Assembly: GCF_011075055.1 (NCBI RefSeq)
Contig: NC_058155.1
Span: forward strand, 6,463,537-6,527,536
Reading direction: 5' to 3'
Source of the DNA: Mangifera indica
Taxonomy: Eukaryota > Streptophyta > Magnoliopsida > Sapindales > Anacardiaceae
Length of the DNA stretch: 64,000 bases
In this document: piece by piece, positions 1 to 10,690 of the stretch
How positions within the stretch are numbered: position 1 is the first letter of the stretch
Layout of the letters: every line of letters begins with the position of its first letter
Position numbers and translations under genes: made by a program
The notes under the pieces: generated by a model
Database searches by the model: none
Seen by the model: only the letters and a program-made list of their open reading frames with translations
Told to the model about the DNA's origin: nothing

Positions 1-289
1 AAAAGACTATATGTATTCCAGATATGATGGATAATAGATCGCAATCATATGTATTTTCGATTAGCTTCATCAAGAGCTAGAATCTCTGAATAATTTGAAG
101 ATGTTACAACCAAAATCTGTTTGGTGGAACACTCAAAGAAATTAAAAATAAAAGTTTTACCACATAAATGGAGGTGGTGAGCCGTGAGCAACCAAAAAAT
201 TTTCCGACAGTGAGTAAGAGAAAAATGTTACTTTCAAAAATTTTACAAAGAAAATTATTAACTTTTAAAATTTAAGAAAAAATTTTATT
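1..289. repeat. Unassigned AT-rich DNA; possible truncated MULE arm
   Basis: No coding signal. Positions about 220-290 resemble the right arm of the long-TIR element at 2467-3357 (the same run of 'atgttact', then 'aaattattaa', then an A-rich tail). It may be the end of a third member cut off by the window edge. The similarity is by eye only. Confidence 0.25.
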
Positions 290-567
290 TTTTAATATTA
301 TTAGTTGGATTTTGTTATCTTTAATCACAATTTTTTTTTCTTACTTTTTAGTTTAAAATTACACTTCTACCCCCATTGACTATTTGTTTTGAAATTATTT
401 TTTATTCATCTATTAATAATATTATTTTTTAAATAATTTTATCCATCTACCTCGTATATTATGAGCTCAAACAAGTTAGGCCTTCAAGTGGTATAAAAGA
501 CAAAGCTCATAACACAGGCTCTAATAATTTTTTTTTTTAAGAATAATTATTCACAAGAATTGCTTAA

Positions 568-1021
568 GAGTATATTTGGTTTAAGTAATATTTTATTACT
601 AAAATTGAAAGATTATTTTGAATATAGATTATTTAAAAAATTATTGGGTATAAATGATTATTATATTTAAAAAAATTTAATAAGTATAAATAATTATTGT
701 GTTTGGTTAGAAATAATAAAATAATATTAGTAAATTATTTTATTTAAATATTCTTAGGTATAATTATTCTAAAATATTTTTTATAATAATTATTATATTA
801 AATGAAAATAAGGTTATTTTTGTTCTAAAAAAATTAATAAATAAAAATATAATTATAATAAAATTAAGATTATTTCGGTAATCTTTTAATACCTAAGATA
901 AAAGTAATAATCAAATTATCACCTATATTACTTAGTACATCACCATTGGTAACAAGATAATATAAATAATAAAATATAGATTATTAGGGTAATTTTTATT
1001 ATCTAGGAACTAAACAACTCC
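568..1021 (+). mobile_element. Harbinger/Tourist-like MITE, family A copy 1
   Basis: A 454-bp non-coding element flanked by the 3-bp direct repeat TAA (565-567 and 1022-1024). Its ends are imperfect inverted repeats: 'gagtatatttggttt' on the left, 'ggagttgtttagttc' on the reversed right. The interior is collinear with family copies at 23685-24166 (same orientation) and 33107-33565 (reverse orientation). A 3-bp TNA target duplication with G-rich termini fits PIF/Harbinger-type MITEs. This copy is the most diverged and has lost most of the GGTAAT motifs seen in copy 2. Confidence 0.7.
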
Positions 1022-1075
1022 TAAGAGATGCATAATGGTGTATAAAATTTCAATAAAAAATAAAATTATAATAAA

Positions 1076-2186
1076 GCCAAAAGACTTGTTCTCACTCAAG
1101 ATATAGTGTAATTCCAAATTTATACTCGTTAACTTTAAAAAATCTAAAATCTCGCCGATGAACCAATATCTATTAAAATTTTCAGTTAGTTAAGAGTAAA
1201 ATTGTTATTTTAACAATAATGTTAAAAATATAAATAATTCATTATATTTTCTCCCGGGTTTTAGAAAATAACAACTTCACTCCTATCTAAAGTTTTTCAG
1301 TTTTTCAGTTTTAAAAAGTTATATTTTTCCACCAATCTAGGGTTTCCATCTTTTTTCCATTTGTAGTCACCTCTCATAACTTTTAAAAACTTCAGTCTTA
1401 CCTCATCTTAAACTTCACTTTCTAGCATCCCTTCTGGGCATCTCTAGCCTCCTCATTGGCCTAAGTCGAGCAGATGTCGAACTTGCCTTGCCTGAGCTAT
1501 CCTTCGATGATAGGAAATGACAGTTGAATCTAGATGAAAATCGAAGATCTCAATTGACGAAGATCTTCACCTCTAGGAGATCTCGATCTAGACAATTGCC
1601 ACCAAACTCTTCACATTTTAGAGATCTTGTCGTCTCGATGTCTATCTCTCGCCATTAACTCACTTTCTTCCTCTGTCCATTGACAACACTGACAGAGAGA
1701 TAAGAAAGAAAGATTGCAAAGAAATTGTGCTCAACGGAGAAGAATCACATCGCCATCTTGCTAGAGAAGGATGTCGGGCTCACGACGGCTTGATCCCTGA
1801 TAAAGAGGTAGCCAAAGACAGCGAGAGGAGGTCACCAAATAAAGAGCAATAGACAAAAACTATATAAGGGTGAAATAAAGCTTCAAAAAGTTTTTGGGGG
1901 CAGTTGGGAAAGTATGAAAACCTTGAGTTAGGGGGAAGAAGGTATTTTTTAAAACTGGAATATATAAGGTTAGAGGAAAAATTATAAGTTTTTAAAATTA
2001 AAGTGGAAAAAGGAAATGAAAATTTAGTTTTTTGAATATTAATATTAAAATGATGATTTTATCTTTAATCTTAACTGAAAATATTAATAAAAATTGGCTC
2101 ATGGGTGAGATTTTTAATTTTTAAAAGTTGATAAGTATTAATATGAAATTACACTATACCTTAAGTGGGAATAAGTCCTTTGGCCT
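1076..2186. mobile_element. Long-TIR Mutator-like non-autonomous element (MULE-1)
   Basis: About 1.11 kb bounded by the 9-bp direct repeat 'tataataaa' (1067-1075 and 2187-2195). The left end ('gccaaaagacttgttctcac') and the reversed right end ('aggccaaaggacttattccc') begin inverted repeats that can be followed for about 150 bp. The interior (about 1430-1860) is clearly richer in G+C than the arms and carries several GATCT-containing repeats. It shows no intact ORF or transposase motif. Long TIRs with a 9-bp duplication are the Mutator signature. The richer interior could be a captured host fragment, but I could not recognise it. The element shares subterminal sequence with 2467-3357. Confidence 0.7.
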
Positions 2187-2440
2187 TATAATAAACACCA
2201 ATTTCCCAGCTAATCAAGTATTCATCCACTGTCACACATTTCTTAAATGTCTGATTCTCTTACTTTCTTATACAAAAATAACAAACTAAAATAGTAAAAT
2301 CGCAATAAAATATAACCATAAAATAATTTTTATTGACCTTTTAAAAAGTATTGGTAATAAAGAAAAAATGCCATATCTTATTTCAAAATCAAACTTTGTA
2401 TGAAATTCTAAAGATCATTTGTAAATTCCTTTTTCTTTTA

Positions 2441-3515
2441 GTAATGTTATGTATTTATATTTTTTAGAAAAATGGCTATTTTCACCCAAGTTTTACCTGA
2501 AATTCAAAATTATAGCTGCGATAGTTGAAAAATCCAAACTCTCACCTATGACCCAATTTTTATTAAAAATAAGAGTAAAATGCTCATTTTACTATTTATA
2601 TTAAAAAGATATAAAATTTGTTATTTTTCCCCTAAGTTTTAGAAACTAACAATTTAACCATTGTCTAAAGTTTTCAAACTTTAAAAAAGAATATTTTCAC
2701 CCCCAAATCTAAGGTTTCCACATTTTTTAAAATGCAGCCATCCTTCAAAACTTTCAAAAATAGCAGTTTCACTTCTACTTTTCAACTTTAACTTTTGGCA
2801 TCCCTTTCGACATCCTCTCCGATCTCCTCTTTCTCCTAAGTTGAAGGTAAGTGGTTTGACTAAGAGATCTTCATCTCTTCATCGCACCACTATGTAACAA
2901 AAAGACAGAGATCTCTTCATTGCATCACTGTGAGACAAAAAGACATCTTTTCATTGCACCATTTATCATTGGCTTAGCAAAAGGAAGAGGCAGGAGAGGA
3001 TGTTAGAAGGGATGCTAGAAGCTGAAGCTGAAGAATGAAGGTGAAATTGCTTTTTTGAAAACTCTGGGGGCTAATTGAGTTTGAAAAATATGGAAATCCT
3101 AGGTTTGAGGGTGAAAATGTTACTTTTTAAAGTTTAAAAACTTTAAGCAAGGGTGAAATTATTAATTTATAAAATCTGAGGGAAAATAGTAACAAATTTT
3201 ATATCTTTTTAATATAATAGTAAAATAACTATTTTACCTTCACTTCTAATAGATAAAATTAACAGAAGTTTGGTCATAGATTGGAGTTTGGGTTTTTCAA
3301 CTATTGCGGGTGTGATTTTGAATTTTAGCTAAAACTTGGTGGGAAATACGTTTTCTCTATTTTTTATACACAATATAGATATACAAGTGATGTGTCATTA
3401 TGTGATTAAGTGTTATTTTATATTTAATTCAAAATCATTTAATTATATGATAATACATCATTTATGTATATAAATTATATATTAAAAATATATACACATA
3501 ATTTTATTGTTAAAA
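2441..3515. mobile_element. Hairpin MITE (family F) copy 1, split by MULE-2
   Basis: The left arm lies at about 2441-2466 and the rest at 3367-3515. The two pieces join precisely if the 2467-3357 insertion and one copy of its target duplication are removed. The joined element is a near-complete palindrome of about 170 bp like the uninterrupted copy at 3621-3790. Its central core 'tcattatgtgattaagtg' pairs with 'aattatatgataatacatca'. It has no coding potential. Confidence 0.55.
2467..3357. mobile_element. Long-TIR Mutator-like element (MULE-2), perfect 9-bp TSD
   Basis: An 891-bp element flanked by identical 9-bp repeats 'tatttttta' (2458-2466 and 3358-3366). The inverted repeats run about 250 bp from each end. 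Landmarks on the left arm ('attcaaaattatag', 'atagttgaaaaatcc', 'aaaaagatataaaatttgtt') recur reversed on the right arm. A short GC-richer loop at about 2790-3040 contains a doubled segment ending 'aaaaagaca' (near 2900 and 2940). No transposase is present, so this is non-autonomous. It is related to MULE-1 through the shared 'tctaaggtttcca' region. It sits inside the left arm of a hairpin MITE and is therefore younger than that MITE. Confidence 0.8.
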
Positions 3516-3620
3516 TCTATAGAATGAAAAAAATCTATGAAAAAATTTGAGCAATTAAAACAATATTAAATTATAAAAATATGCACAAGAGAAAATCAAC
3601 CATATTGTATATGATTTATC

Positions 3621-3790
3621 AATAAAACTATACGTATATATTTTTTATATATAATTTGTATATACAGATAATGTGTCATTATGTGATTGAGTAATTTTGA
3701 ATTAAAGATAAAGTAACACTAAATCACATGATAATACATCATCTGAATATGTAAATTATATATCAAAAGTATATATACATAATATTCTCA
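3621..3790. mobile_element. Hairpin MITE (family F) copy 2
   Basis: A 170-bp palindromic unit. The left half, from 'aataaaactatacg' to 'gtgattgagt', pairs with the right half read on the other strand, so almost the whole element is inverted repeat. This is the cleanest copy for defining the family. It lies 105 bp downstream of copy 1 in the same orientation, a close pair that could be a tandem insertion. Confidence 0.6.
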
Positions 3791-4051
3791 TGATTTATAT
3801 AATATTTTAGGATTTTTTTATTTGCTATAAATATAATTGGTTGGTATTTTGTTTCCAAAGATTTTAGTTTGTATTTTTTGTATTTTTTAGTAAGTTCCAA
3901 AGATTTTATTTTGTATAAGAGGTTTTTGAAAATTTTAATGTAATAATTAATTATCTTTTATTTTTAAGTAAAATTTCAGTAGAAATGAAGAATTTTATAT
4001 ACAGATTTGCCAAATGTAAATAGAGTTTGAAATGTTATTTGACAAATAAAT

Positions 4052-4225
4052 ATTTAATAAAATTATACATACCCATTTTAAGTACATAAATTAATACATA
4101 TTTAATATGTGTTATTATATGATTTGATGATTTTAAATTAAAGATAAAATAATACATAATCATGTGATGATATATATCAGTGTGTATCTATTTTTGTATT
4201 CAAAATAAGTACACATATTAATAAT
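4052..4225. mobile_element. Hairpin MITE (family F) copy 3
   Basis: Diverged copy. The core 'gtgttattatatgattt' is followed by 'ttaaattaaagataaaataatac' (two short blocks) and the complementary 'aatcatgtgatgata'. The outer arms are more decayed than in copy 2. Surrounding positions 3791-4051 and 4226-4440 are AT-rich and show nothing else. Confidence 0.5.
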
Positions 4226-4440
4226 TTTCCTATTTTAAACCAAGGAAGATGCTTGATTGTTAAATTAATCAAGTTTATATGCGGATTACTTTTCTCTATA
4301 AGCTAAATTACAATATTTCAAGTTTTTTTATAAATATCATTTTTATTATAATACATGTATATCAATATTTTTCAAATTGGAATCAATATATTGGTAACAT
4401 TGACCAACTGATAAGATGTGATTAATATGATCATTAGTGT

Positions 4441-4680
4441 CTCTAGGGTTGGACCCAAACTGAGCTTGACTTGACTTGATTTGGTTTGAATTTTTTTACT
4501 TTAAACTTCTTAACTCAAACTCGATTTATATTCAAAGTAAATGAATTCGAATTAAGTTTGAATTAAAAAACTTAGCTTATTTTAAAACTGAACTATTCTT
4601 AATATTGATTTGACAAATTTAAACTGAACTCAAGATAAGAAATATTTAGACTCGATTTAATTGTATCCACCTATAAGTGT
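4441..4680. repeat. 'Aactcgaatt'-rich repeat fragment
   Basis: A stretch of short degenerate motifs of the type 'actcaaactcgattt' and 'aattcgaattaagtttgaa', typical of the subterminal region of plant non-autonomous DNA transposons. Similar text occurs at 19990-20520 and 23370-23480. No element ends were found here. Confidence 0.35.
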
Positions 4681-5087
4681 ATCACCCATGATATTAACTC
4701 TCTTTACCTAATTTGAACTTTTTTTTCCCTTTATTTTCTTTCCCTTTAATTAAAAGTCAAAATTTGATGAGATTTTGTCTTTAGGGTTCAGCGACGAGAG
4801 ATCCCTTGATTCCTTAAAGCATTATATTTGTTTCCCAACTACTCTTGACTACGCGGCCATTATTAATTGTTGGACTGATACGTAACATATGAAAGGTTAA
4901 ATTCAATGGTTTTATGAATAAAACTTTTTATAAATAAATCTTACCCTACCATCAGATGTATTGGCATGTAAGTGATATAATTGTTCATTTGTGCACTTAT
5001 TTAAAAATGGCTCAATCATAAGTAACTATATTAAGTTATATAGATAAATTATTAAGATTTATTTATATATATATATATAATATATCA
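4681..5087. other. Intergenic, nothing recognised
   Basis: AT-rich DNA without coding signal, inverted repeats or recognisable element ends, apart from a short TA run near 5063-5080. Confidence 0.5.
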
Positions 5088-6040
5088 TGGGTTAAAATTT
5101 TTGACCTACTTGTACAACATCTTTTATACTATTTTTTTGAGGATTAACTTTATATATGTCTACATTCTAATTTAAAATTATTAATTTTGTTTTATTTTGA
5201 ATGCGTCAAAAGAATAACTCTAACTTTTAACTAGTTAGTATAAAAAAAATGTAGTCTCTCTTTAATGTTTCCTTCAGCTAAATTGTGTATGCCCAGTGGT
5301 TGGAGCGCCCCCAACAAGAAATAACACATCCACGAAGCCAACAACCAAACTCACCCTTTATCATATCCATCAATCATGTTTACCTAAACCCCTATCACGC
5401 CCACCAACCTTGAACCATGACCCTCTCTCCCACTTGAAAATGGTGCACACCCTCATGCACCGCCCAACTCACAAACACCTATAGAGACTCTTCTGCCCGC
5501 ACCAATACGCCATATGAGGATAAGTGATGTGTAAAAGGACACTTGAGCCCCACCAAGTGCAACTACCTTGTCAAGTCAATATGCCACACAACGCCTTGGA
5601 AGAACCCCCTCACAAGGTCCAATATACTCTTTAATTATTGACATTTGCTTTGCATTTATTTTTTTTATTTATCTGTAGGAGACTTTTTTAAGTTCACAAC
5701 TTTTATTGATTGGTTTGACTCCAATATCAATTGTCACATGCTAAAATTTTTGATTTATTTATGTGACATCTTCAATATTATATTCTTTAGGATCTATTTT
5801 ATATTTACTTATATTATGACTTAAGATCATTAGTTTTATTCTATTTTAAATTTATCAAAAAAACAATTTTAATTTCGAATTAATTTGTGCATAAATAGCT
5901 TTATTCCTTTTCAATGTGCCCTCAATTAACATTGTGCATGCCCTTTGGCTAGAACACCCTTAACTAGCGGCAATGCACCGCAAAACCAGCAATCACCCAT
6001 ACCTATTCATTAACATGCTTATCAACTTAGTTTGTTGAAG
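5088..6040 (+). repeat. Direct repeat pair, about 300 bp each
   Basis: Segment 5088-5392 is repeated at 5737-6035 in the same orientation with substantial divergence. Shared landmarks in order are 'taaaatttttga', 'acatctt', 'aggatt/aggatct', 'tgtgcatgccc/tgtgtatgccc', and 'ggttggagc/ggctagaac' followed by a short C-rich run. The spacing is about 650 bp. This could be a decayed short LTR-type element or a local tandem duplication. No primer-binding site was recognised between the copies. Confidence 0.45.
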
Positions 6041-6802
6041 TCTCTGTCAAGTCCCCAAATCTAGAGTCATGACAAATATATTATTCAAATCCTACATTAG
6101 AAGGCTTATTTGACTTTCTTTGTAAGAAAAATAATCAGGTAATGATGTAAGCGATCACCTACACTTACCAAAAACTGTCACAACAATCTGACTTTTAAAG
6201 TATGATAATTTACAAACTTTTATGACTTTTAATTACTTTAATTCACTATTAAAGAGAATAAAATATTTCCCAAATTAAGAAATAATTTGTTTCATAGTTA
6301 TCCTTTTATAAATATAAATTCAAGATTAGAGTCTACTACATAAGAAAAAGAATGAATGTAAAACCCTAATAAACCTTAGTCGTAAGATTATTTAAAACCC
6401 TAAATTTTAAATTCTGAATCCTAAACTTACACGAGGAAAGACTATTTCCCATATAGAAAATATTTGGACTTTGTCTATTTTATTGGGTCATCGTAATCCT
6501 AATATATTATTCTTATATGGGAAAATATGTTTTTATTATAATCATACAAGGTATACAAGTTTGAGATAATTTAAAAAAGAGATTATATTTTATGGAAAAG
6601 ACTATTTCTCATCCCTTTTTTCCTTGAATGATTTTTCAACCCTGAACTTTTAAATGATATTTTTTAACCTTTCTGTCAATTTTAAACATTAGTTTTAATT
6701 GGTTTAAAAGTATTTTTGTTAATTTTAAAAATTATTAATAATATTATATTATTAATATCAATTACACCCTTAAAATTTAATCTCTTTCTTTCTTTTTCTG
6801 TT

Positions 6803-6845
<43 letters not shown>

Positions 6846-7366
6846 GTCTCGTCTCGTTTTGTATTGATTTGTCCAAATTTGAAAAATTTATCTTCTTCTC
6901 CTTCTCCTCTCTTTTTCACCTTCCTATCTTATTTTTTCCCCTCTCCTATGTGTTCTACAGCAGTTGGATTTCATTTTACTTCTTCCTTTTTTTTTTTTTC
7001 GTCGTTTTGGATGATTAATTTGTTGTGATGGATAGTGAAAAGTTTGGTAGTAGTAGTGGTGTTGGTGCATGGGTGTGTGGCAATAGTAGTGGTGTTTTTT
7101 GTGGTTCATGCATGGGCAGTGGTGTGTGGCTACATGGTGGGTGCAACTTATCAACTGTTATGGGTCGTAGCGTTAATGGTGGGTGGTTTGTGGTCCATGG
7201 AGATGAGTTAGCGGCGAAAGGGTGGGGTTGATGTTGGTGTTTGGTAATGGTAGTTGTAGTGTGCGGGTGGTGAGGTAGGGTGGTGTTAGCCTCGATATGT
7301 AAATGTTGTTGACTTTGGCAAATTATGCGTCTTGATGGTGGTATGTGGCCATTTGCGAGTGTTATT
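6041..7366. other. Intergenic with TA microsatellite and G/T-rich low-complexity tract
   Basis: A (TA)n run lies at about 6806-6842, a C/T-rich tract at 6895-7000, and a strongly G/T-rich tract at 7025-7320 built from 'gtggtg' and 'ggtagtag' type words. The open frame in the G/T-rich tract is low-complexity (Gly, Val, Ser) with no domain, and I do not regard it as a gene. Nothing else recognised. Confidence 0.45.
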
Positions 7367-7472
7367 GGCTAAAACAAAAATATCTCAGTATTAAATATAG
7401 GATTCTTTCCTTTAATAAAGATCTGGCTAAAACAAAAATATCTTAATATTAAATATAGGATTCATTCCATAT
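7367..7472 (+). repeat. 58-bp tandem duplication
   Basis: The segment beginning 'ggctaaaacaaaaatatct' at 7367 repeats at 7425, a period of 58 bp. The second copy is truncated near 7472 and differs by only a few bases, so the duplication is fairly recent. Confidence 0.75.
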
Positions 7473-8939
7473 TTTTTCAATTCTTAATTAAAATTTTATT
7501 ATTTATAATTTTATTTATTTTTTTAACAAGTCATATTATATCGACCCATATATTTTATTTAATGATTTAGGATATTCTAAAACACGTTAACGTAACCAAT
7601 TTGACATCTTTAATCTTATTATATAGAAATAAAAGGTTGGGAATAAGGAGGGTTGGAAGAGGGAAGGTGGGAAATGACATAAGTGATATGCATGGTACAT
7701 AAAAAAAGAGACAAGTGACATCTTTAAGTTTTAAACTCAAAGATACAATAGATATTGGGCTTACGAAGAAATATTAAATAATAAAATAATAATAAATTAC
7801 TTTGATTTCTAAACAAGTGGGATTGGATTTTTCATATCTAGGAGCATGTACCTTGCCTGCCAAGCAAAACTATAAAAAATTAATTAGTGCTTTACAGCTT
7901 GGAAATATACAAATTTTTTACCCAAATCTTTCCTACACATAAATTTAAGATATAATAATTAAATTTATAGATTATAATTATTATTATATTAGATAAATTA
8001 ATATTTTATTAATATAATAAAGATTTAAATTTAAATTTTTATTTTAAAATTTTTAATATTCTATTAATTTTACTATTTTTTTGAATGTATCACTGAAAAA
8101 TGGAAAATAATTAATTATGTTCTATGGTTATTTCAAACTTTATTTTATATGTGAGAATGACTTCACCCATCAAAATGTTACATACTTCTAGAAATATTCT
8201 CAAATAAAAATGATTTTTTGTAATCTATAATAGAGGTTTTTTTATTATAGGAAATATTAAGAAATATGATTTAGTGAGTAGACCCATAAAAATTTAATCA
8301 AAAACTGAGGGTCTTAGACTGTGCCACAGGCTCTGAGTTTTTGTCAGACCGGTCACAACACTTGGATCCAATGGGCCGCATTCAGATCAGTCTACAGAAG
8401 TCTTGGCCTATCACAAAGCCCATCTATAGGGGGCCTGATCAGGAGGGTTGAAGAAAGCCATCTAAACTCTTTTCGGTTGATTTTTTTTTTTTTTATATAA
8501 AGAAAAACTCTTCTAAATTGAATTATTATTTTTATGGAATTGAATCAATCATACTAATTGAGTATTTTAATTTTTTTAATTTTAAAAAATTATAAATTAA
8601 ATATATTTAAAATATCAAAATAATCTCTAAATATAATTAATGTAATTTTCTAAAATAAAATTTGATGAAGTAGAAAAGAAAAAAAATATTGATTTGATAA
8701 ATAATTATACACAGGTTTTCATTCAGCATCTTTGTTGGGCTCTTTACTATGAATTTGGGCTTCATCAGTGGCCCAAACTACTACTTGGACTGGACATGTT
8801 GATATATGGTCTGCTCTTCAAATTTCACTCCAAATTCCTGATGTTAAACTTTAGGGAGAAGAGTGATTAGTTGCCCCTCAGTTAGAGGGTTGCATTTGAA
8901 TGCGATCACCCTGAATAAAATCTAACTTGGAAAATTTTT
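7473..8939. other. Intergenic, mostly AT-rich
   Basis: No gene-like signal. A block at about 8290-8460 is much less AT-rich ('cagaccggtcacaacac', 'ggcctatcacaaagccc') and may be a fragment of a repeat or an old element, but no boundaries are visible. A second moderate block lies at 8720-8930. Confidence 0.4.
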
Positions 8940-9345
8940 TTACCCTATAATTATCAATATTTTCTGATATATAATATATATCATATAATATAATATGATA
9001 CAGATAAAAAACAATATAACTCATAAGAAGTATTGAATCATTACAATACAGTTGATGTATTATAAAATATGATATATATACATATCATCAATATAAATTG
9101 ATACACTTTTTTATAGAAAATGATAATATAACAGGAGTATATATGAGAAATTTTAAAATTTTAAAAGGGTGTGTGTGACATTTTTTAAAATAATGACCTG
9201 TTAATTAGATTTTTTTTATTATTTCATTAATCTCTTATTATTTTATTTTTTAAAAATCTTATCGTATAATATGATATGATATTCAATACACGATACAAAA
9301 AATTAAGTTTATGATATATGATATAATACATAATTTGACTACCAC
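8940..9345 (+). repeat. Dispersed repeat Q, copy 1
   Basis: About 400 bp of 'gatatgata/catatcat' dyad-rich sequence matching 19605-19975 in the same orientation. Shared landmarks are 'tgatgtattataa', 'tgatacacttttttatag' against 'cgatatattttttatag', 'aaatgataatat', and 'gatatgatattcaatacacg' against 'gatctgatatttgatgca'. Non-coding, probably an old MITE-like repeat. Confidence 0.5.
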
Positions 9346-9532
9346 GATTTCAAGCCCAAGTCTATTAATTTAATGAAATTTCTTTTTGGTCTAGTTTGAT
9401 TTGAGATTCGAATTTTGTTTGACTCAAAATTATAATTTGCAGATTCAATAACCAGAAATTGGGTTCGCCCACCTTTATTGATAGACCTATTAATGACGTG
9501 AATAATCCATACAAAAACACCCCAACATTCTA

Positions 9533-9850
9533 CTTTATATATTATATTACAATAAGATTTTGTATATTTATAATGAATATTGATTTAAGTATTAATAATG
9601 ATATATTATAATTTATTAATTTTAAATTAAAAATAAAATAATATTTAATTAAATAATAATTAATCATTATTAATATTTAAAATTAATATTTATTATAAAA
9701 TATATTACAATAAAATTATATATACTTATAATAAATATTAACGTAAATATTAATGATAATATATTATAATATAGTGACTTTAAATTAAAAATAAAATAAT
9801 ATTTAATTAAATAATAATACATTATTATTAATATTTATTATAAATAGTCA
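9533..9850 (+). repeat. Tandem pair of family F-like units
   Basis: Two consecutive units of about 158 bp, anchored by 'atattacaataa' at 9544 and 'atattacaata' at 9702. Each contains 'tttaaattaaaaataaaata' followed by 'atttaattaaataataat'. The word order matches the hairpin MITE family, but the arms are decayed. Confidence 0.5.
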
Positions 9851-10264
9851 TGATAATACTCATTGTATTAATACTTGTTAATTCAAAAGAGGGTTAGAAT
9901 TTTGATTGCTTGCAAAATATATGTATATTTTTTTAAATGAAAAATCTCAATTAAATTAAATTTTTTTTGTTAAATTAATTATATTAAATTGATAAAATTT
10001 TAGATTAAATAATTAATTTTATAATTATTATATTAAATAAATTAAAATTTTAATTTTAAAATATTACGAGGGAGGAAATACAGGAAATGTCTCCGTTATT
10101 CACACTCAAATCACCAAAGGAGGAAACAAGATTGTCGTCGGCAACAATTGAATTTAATAAAATAATGCTGCCAAAGTTGAAATTTGACCATTTTTTTGAA
10201 ACCGAAATTGAAGGCCGACGACAGCTACTTGTCGACAAGATTGTGGCTTCCACACGCCTCCTCC
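9851..10264. other. Intergenic; short GC-richer patch
   Basis: AT-rich until about 10068. Then 10070-10260 contains inverted words 'gtcgtcggcaac' and 'ggccgacgacagc' around a small loop, which suggests a remnant of a small inverted-repeat element. No coding evidence. Confidence 0.3.
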
Positions 10265-10690
10265 ATTTTACTACAATTTTTTTTTTTTTACTTTTTGTTT
10301 AAAATTACACTTCTACCCCATATATTATTTGTTTTAAAATACTTTTGCCCATCTAGTAATATATTAATATACACCGTATCCAACAAGTTAGGCTTAGGTC
10401 TTCAAATTGAATAAAAAATTTATATGCATAATAAAATAATATATACATATTTTTAAATACATAATTAAATATAAAACTAATATATTAATATATAATTAAA
10501 TAATTTTAAATTAAAAATAAAATATACCCATAAAATAAATTTTATTGACATTTTAAAAAGTATCAATAATATAAAAAAAAGAATGCCATATCTTATTCCA
10601 AATTGGTTAAAAACTTTCTATAAAATTTTAACGATCTTTTTGTAAGCCTTTTATTTTTAATCTTCATAAACATTTTATTCAAATCTAGAA
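10265..10690 (+). repeat. Dispersed repeat R, copy 2
   Basis: The counterpart of the split repeat at 290-2440. Here the two homologous blocks (10265-10400 and 10530-10690) are separated only by a short family F-like fragment at about 10420-10525 ('tttaaattaaaaataaaata'). The difference between the copies dates the intervening elements in copy 1 as later arrivals. Confidence 0.5.

Larger units (their letters stand above)
290..2440 (+). repeat. Dispersed repeat R, copy 1 (interrupted)
   Basis: Two blocks, 290-500 and about 2280-2440, match a more compact copy at 10265-10690. Shared landmarks are the run 'aaaattacacttctaccc', 'aacaagttaggc' with 'cttcaa', and later 'atgccatatctta'. In this copy the blocks are pushed apart by a Harbinger-like MITE (568-1021) and a long-TIR element (1076-2186). 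The repeat has no recognisable coding potential and I cannot assign it to a class. Confidence 0.5.

Noticed and set aside
5296..5484. Pro/His/Thr-rich open frame
   Set aside because: Lies inside one copy of a direct repeat and the frame is not kept in the other copy; no domain.
6361..6400. 'aaaccctaa' words considered as interstitial telomere repeat
   Set aside because: Only two separated copies; short common plant motif, no tandem array.
7025..7231. Gly/Val/Ser-rich open frame
   Set aside because: Low-complexity G/T-rich DNA; composition alone keeps the frame open, with an opposite-strand frame of equal quality.
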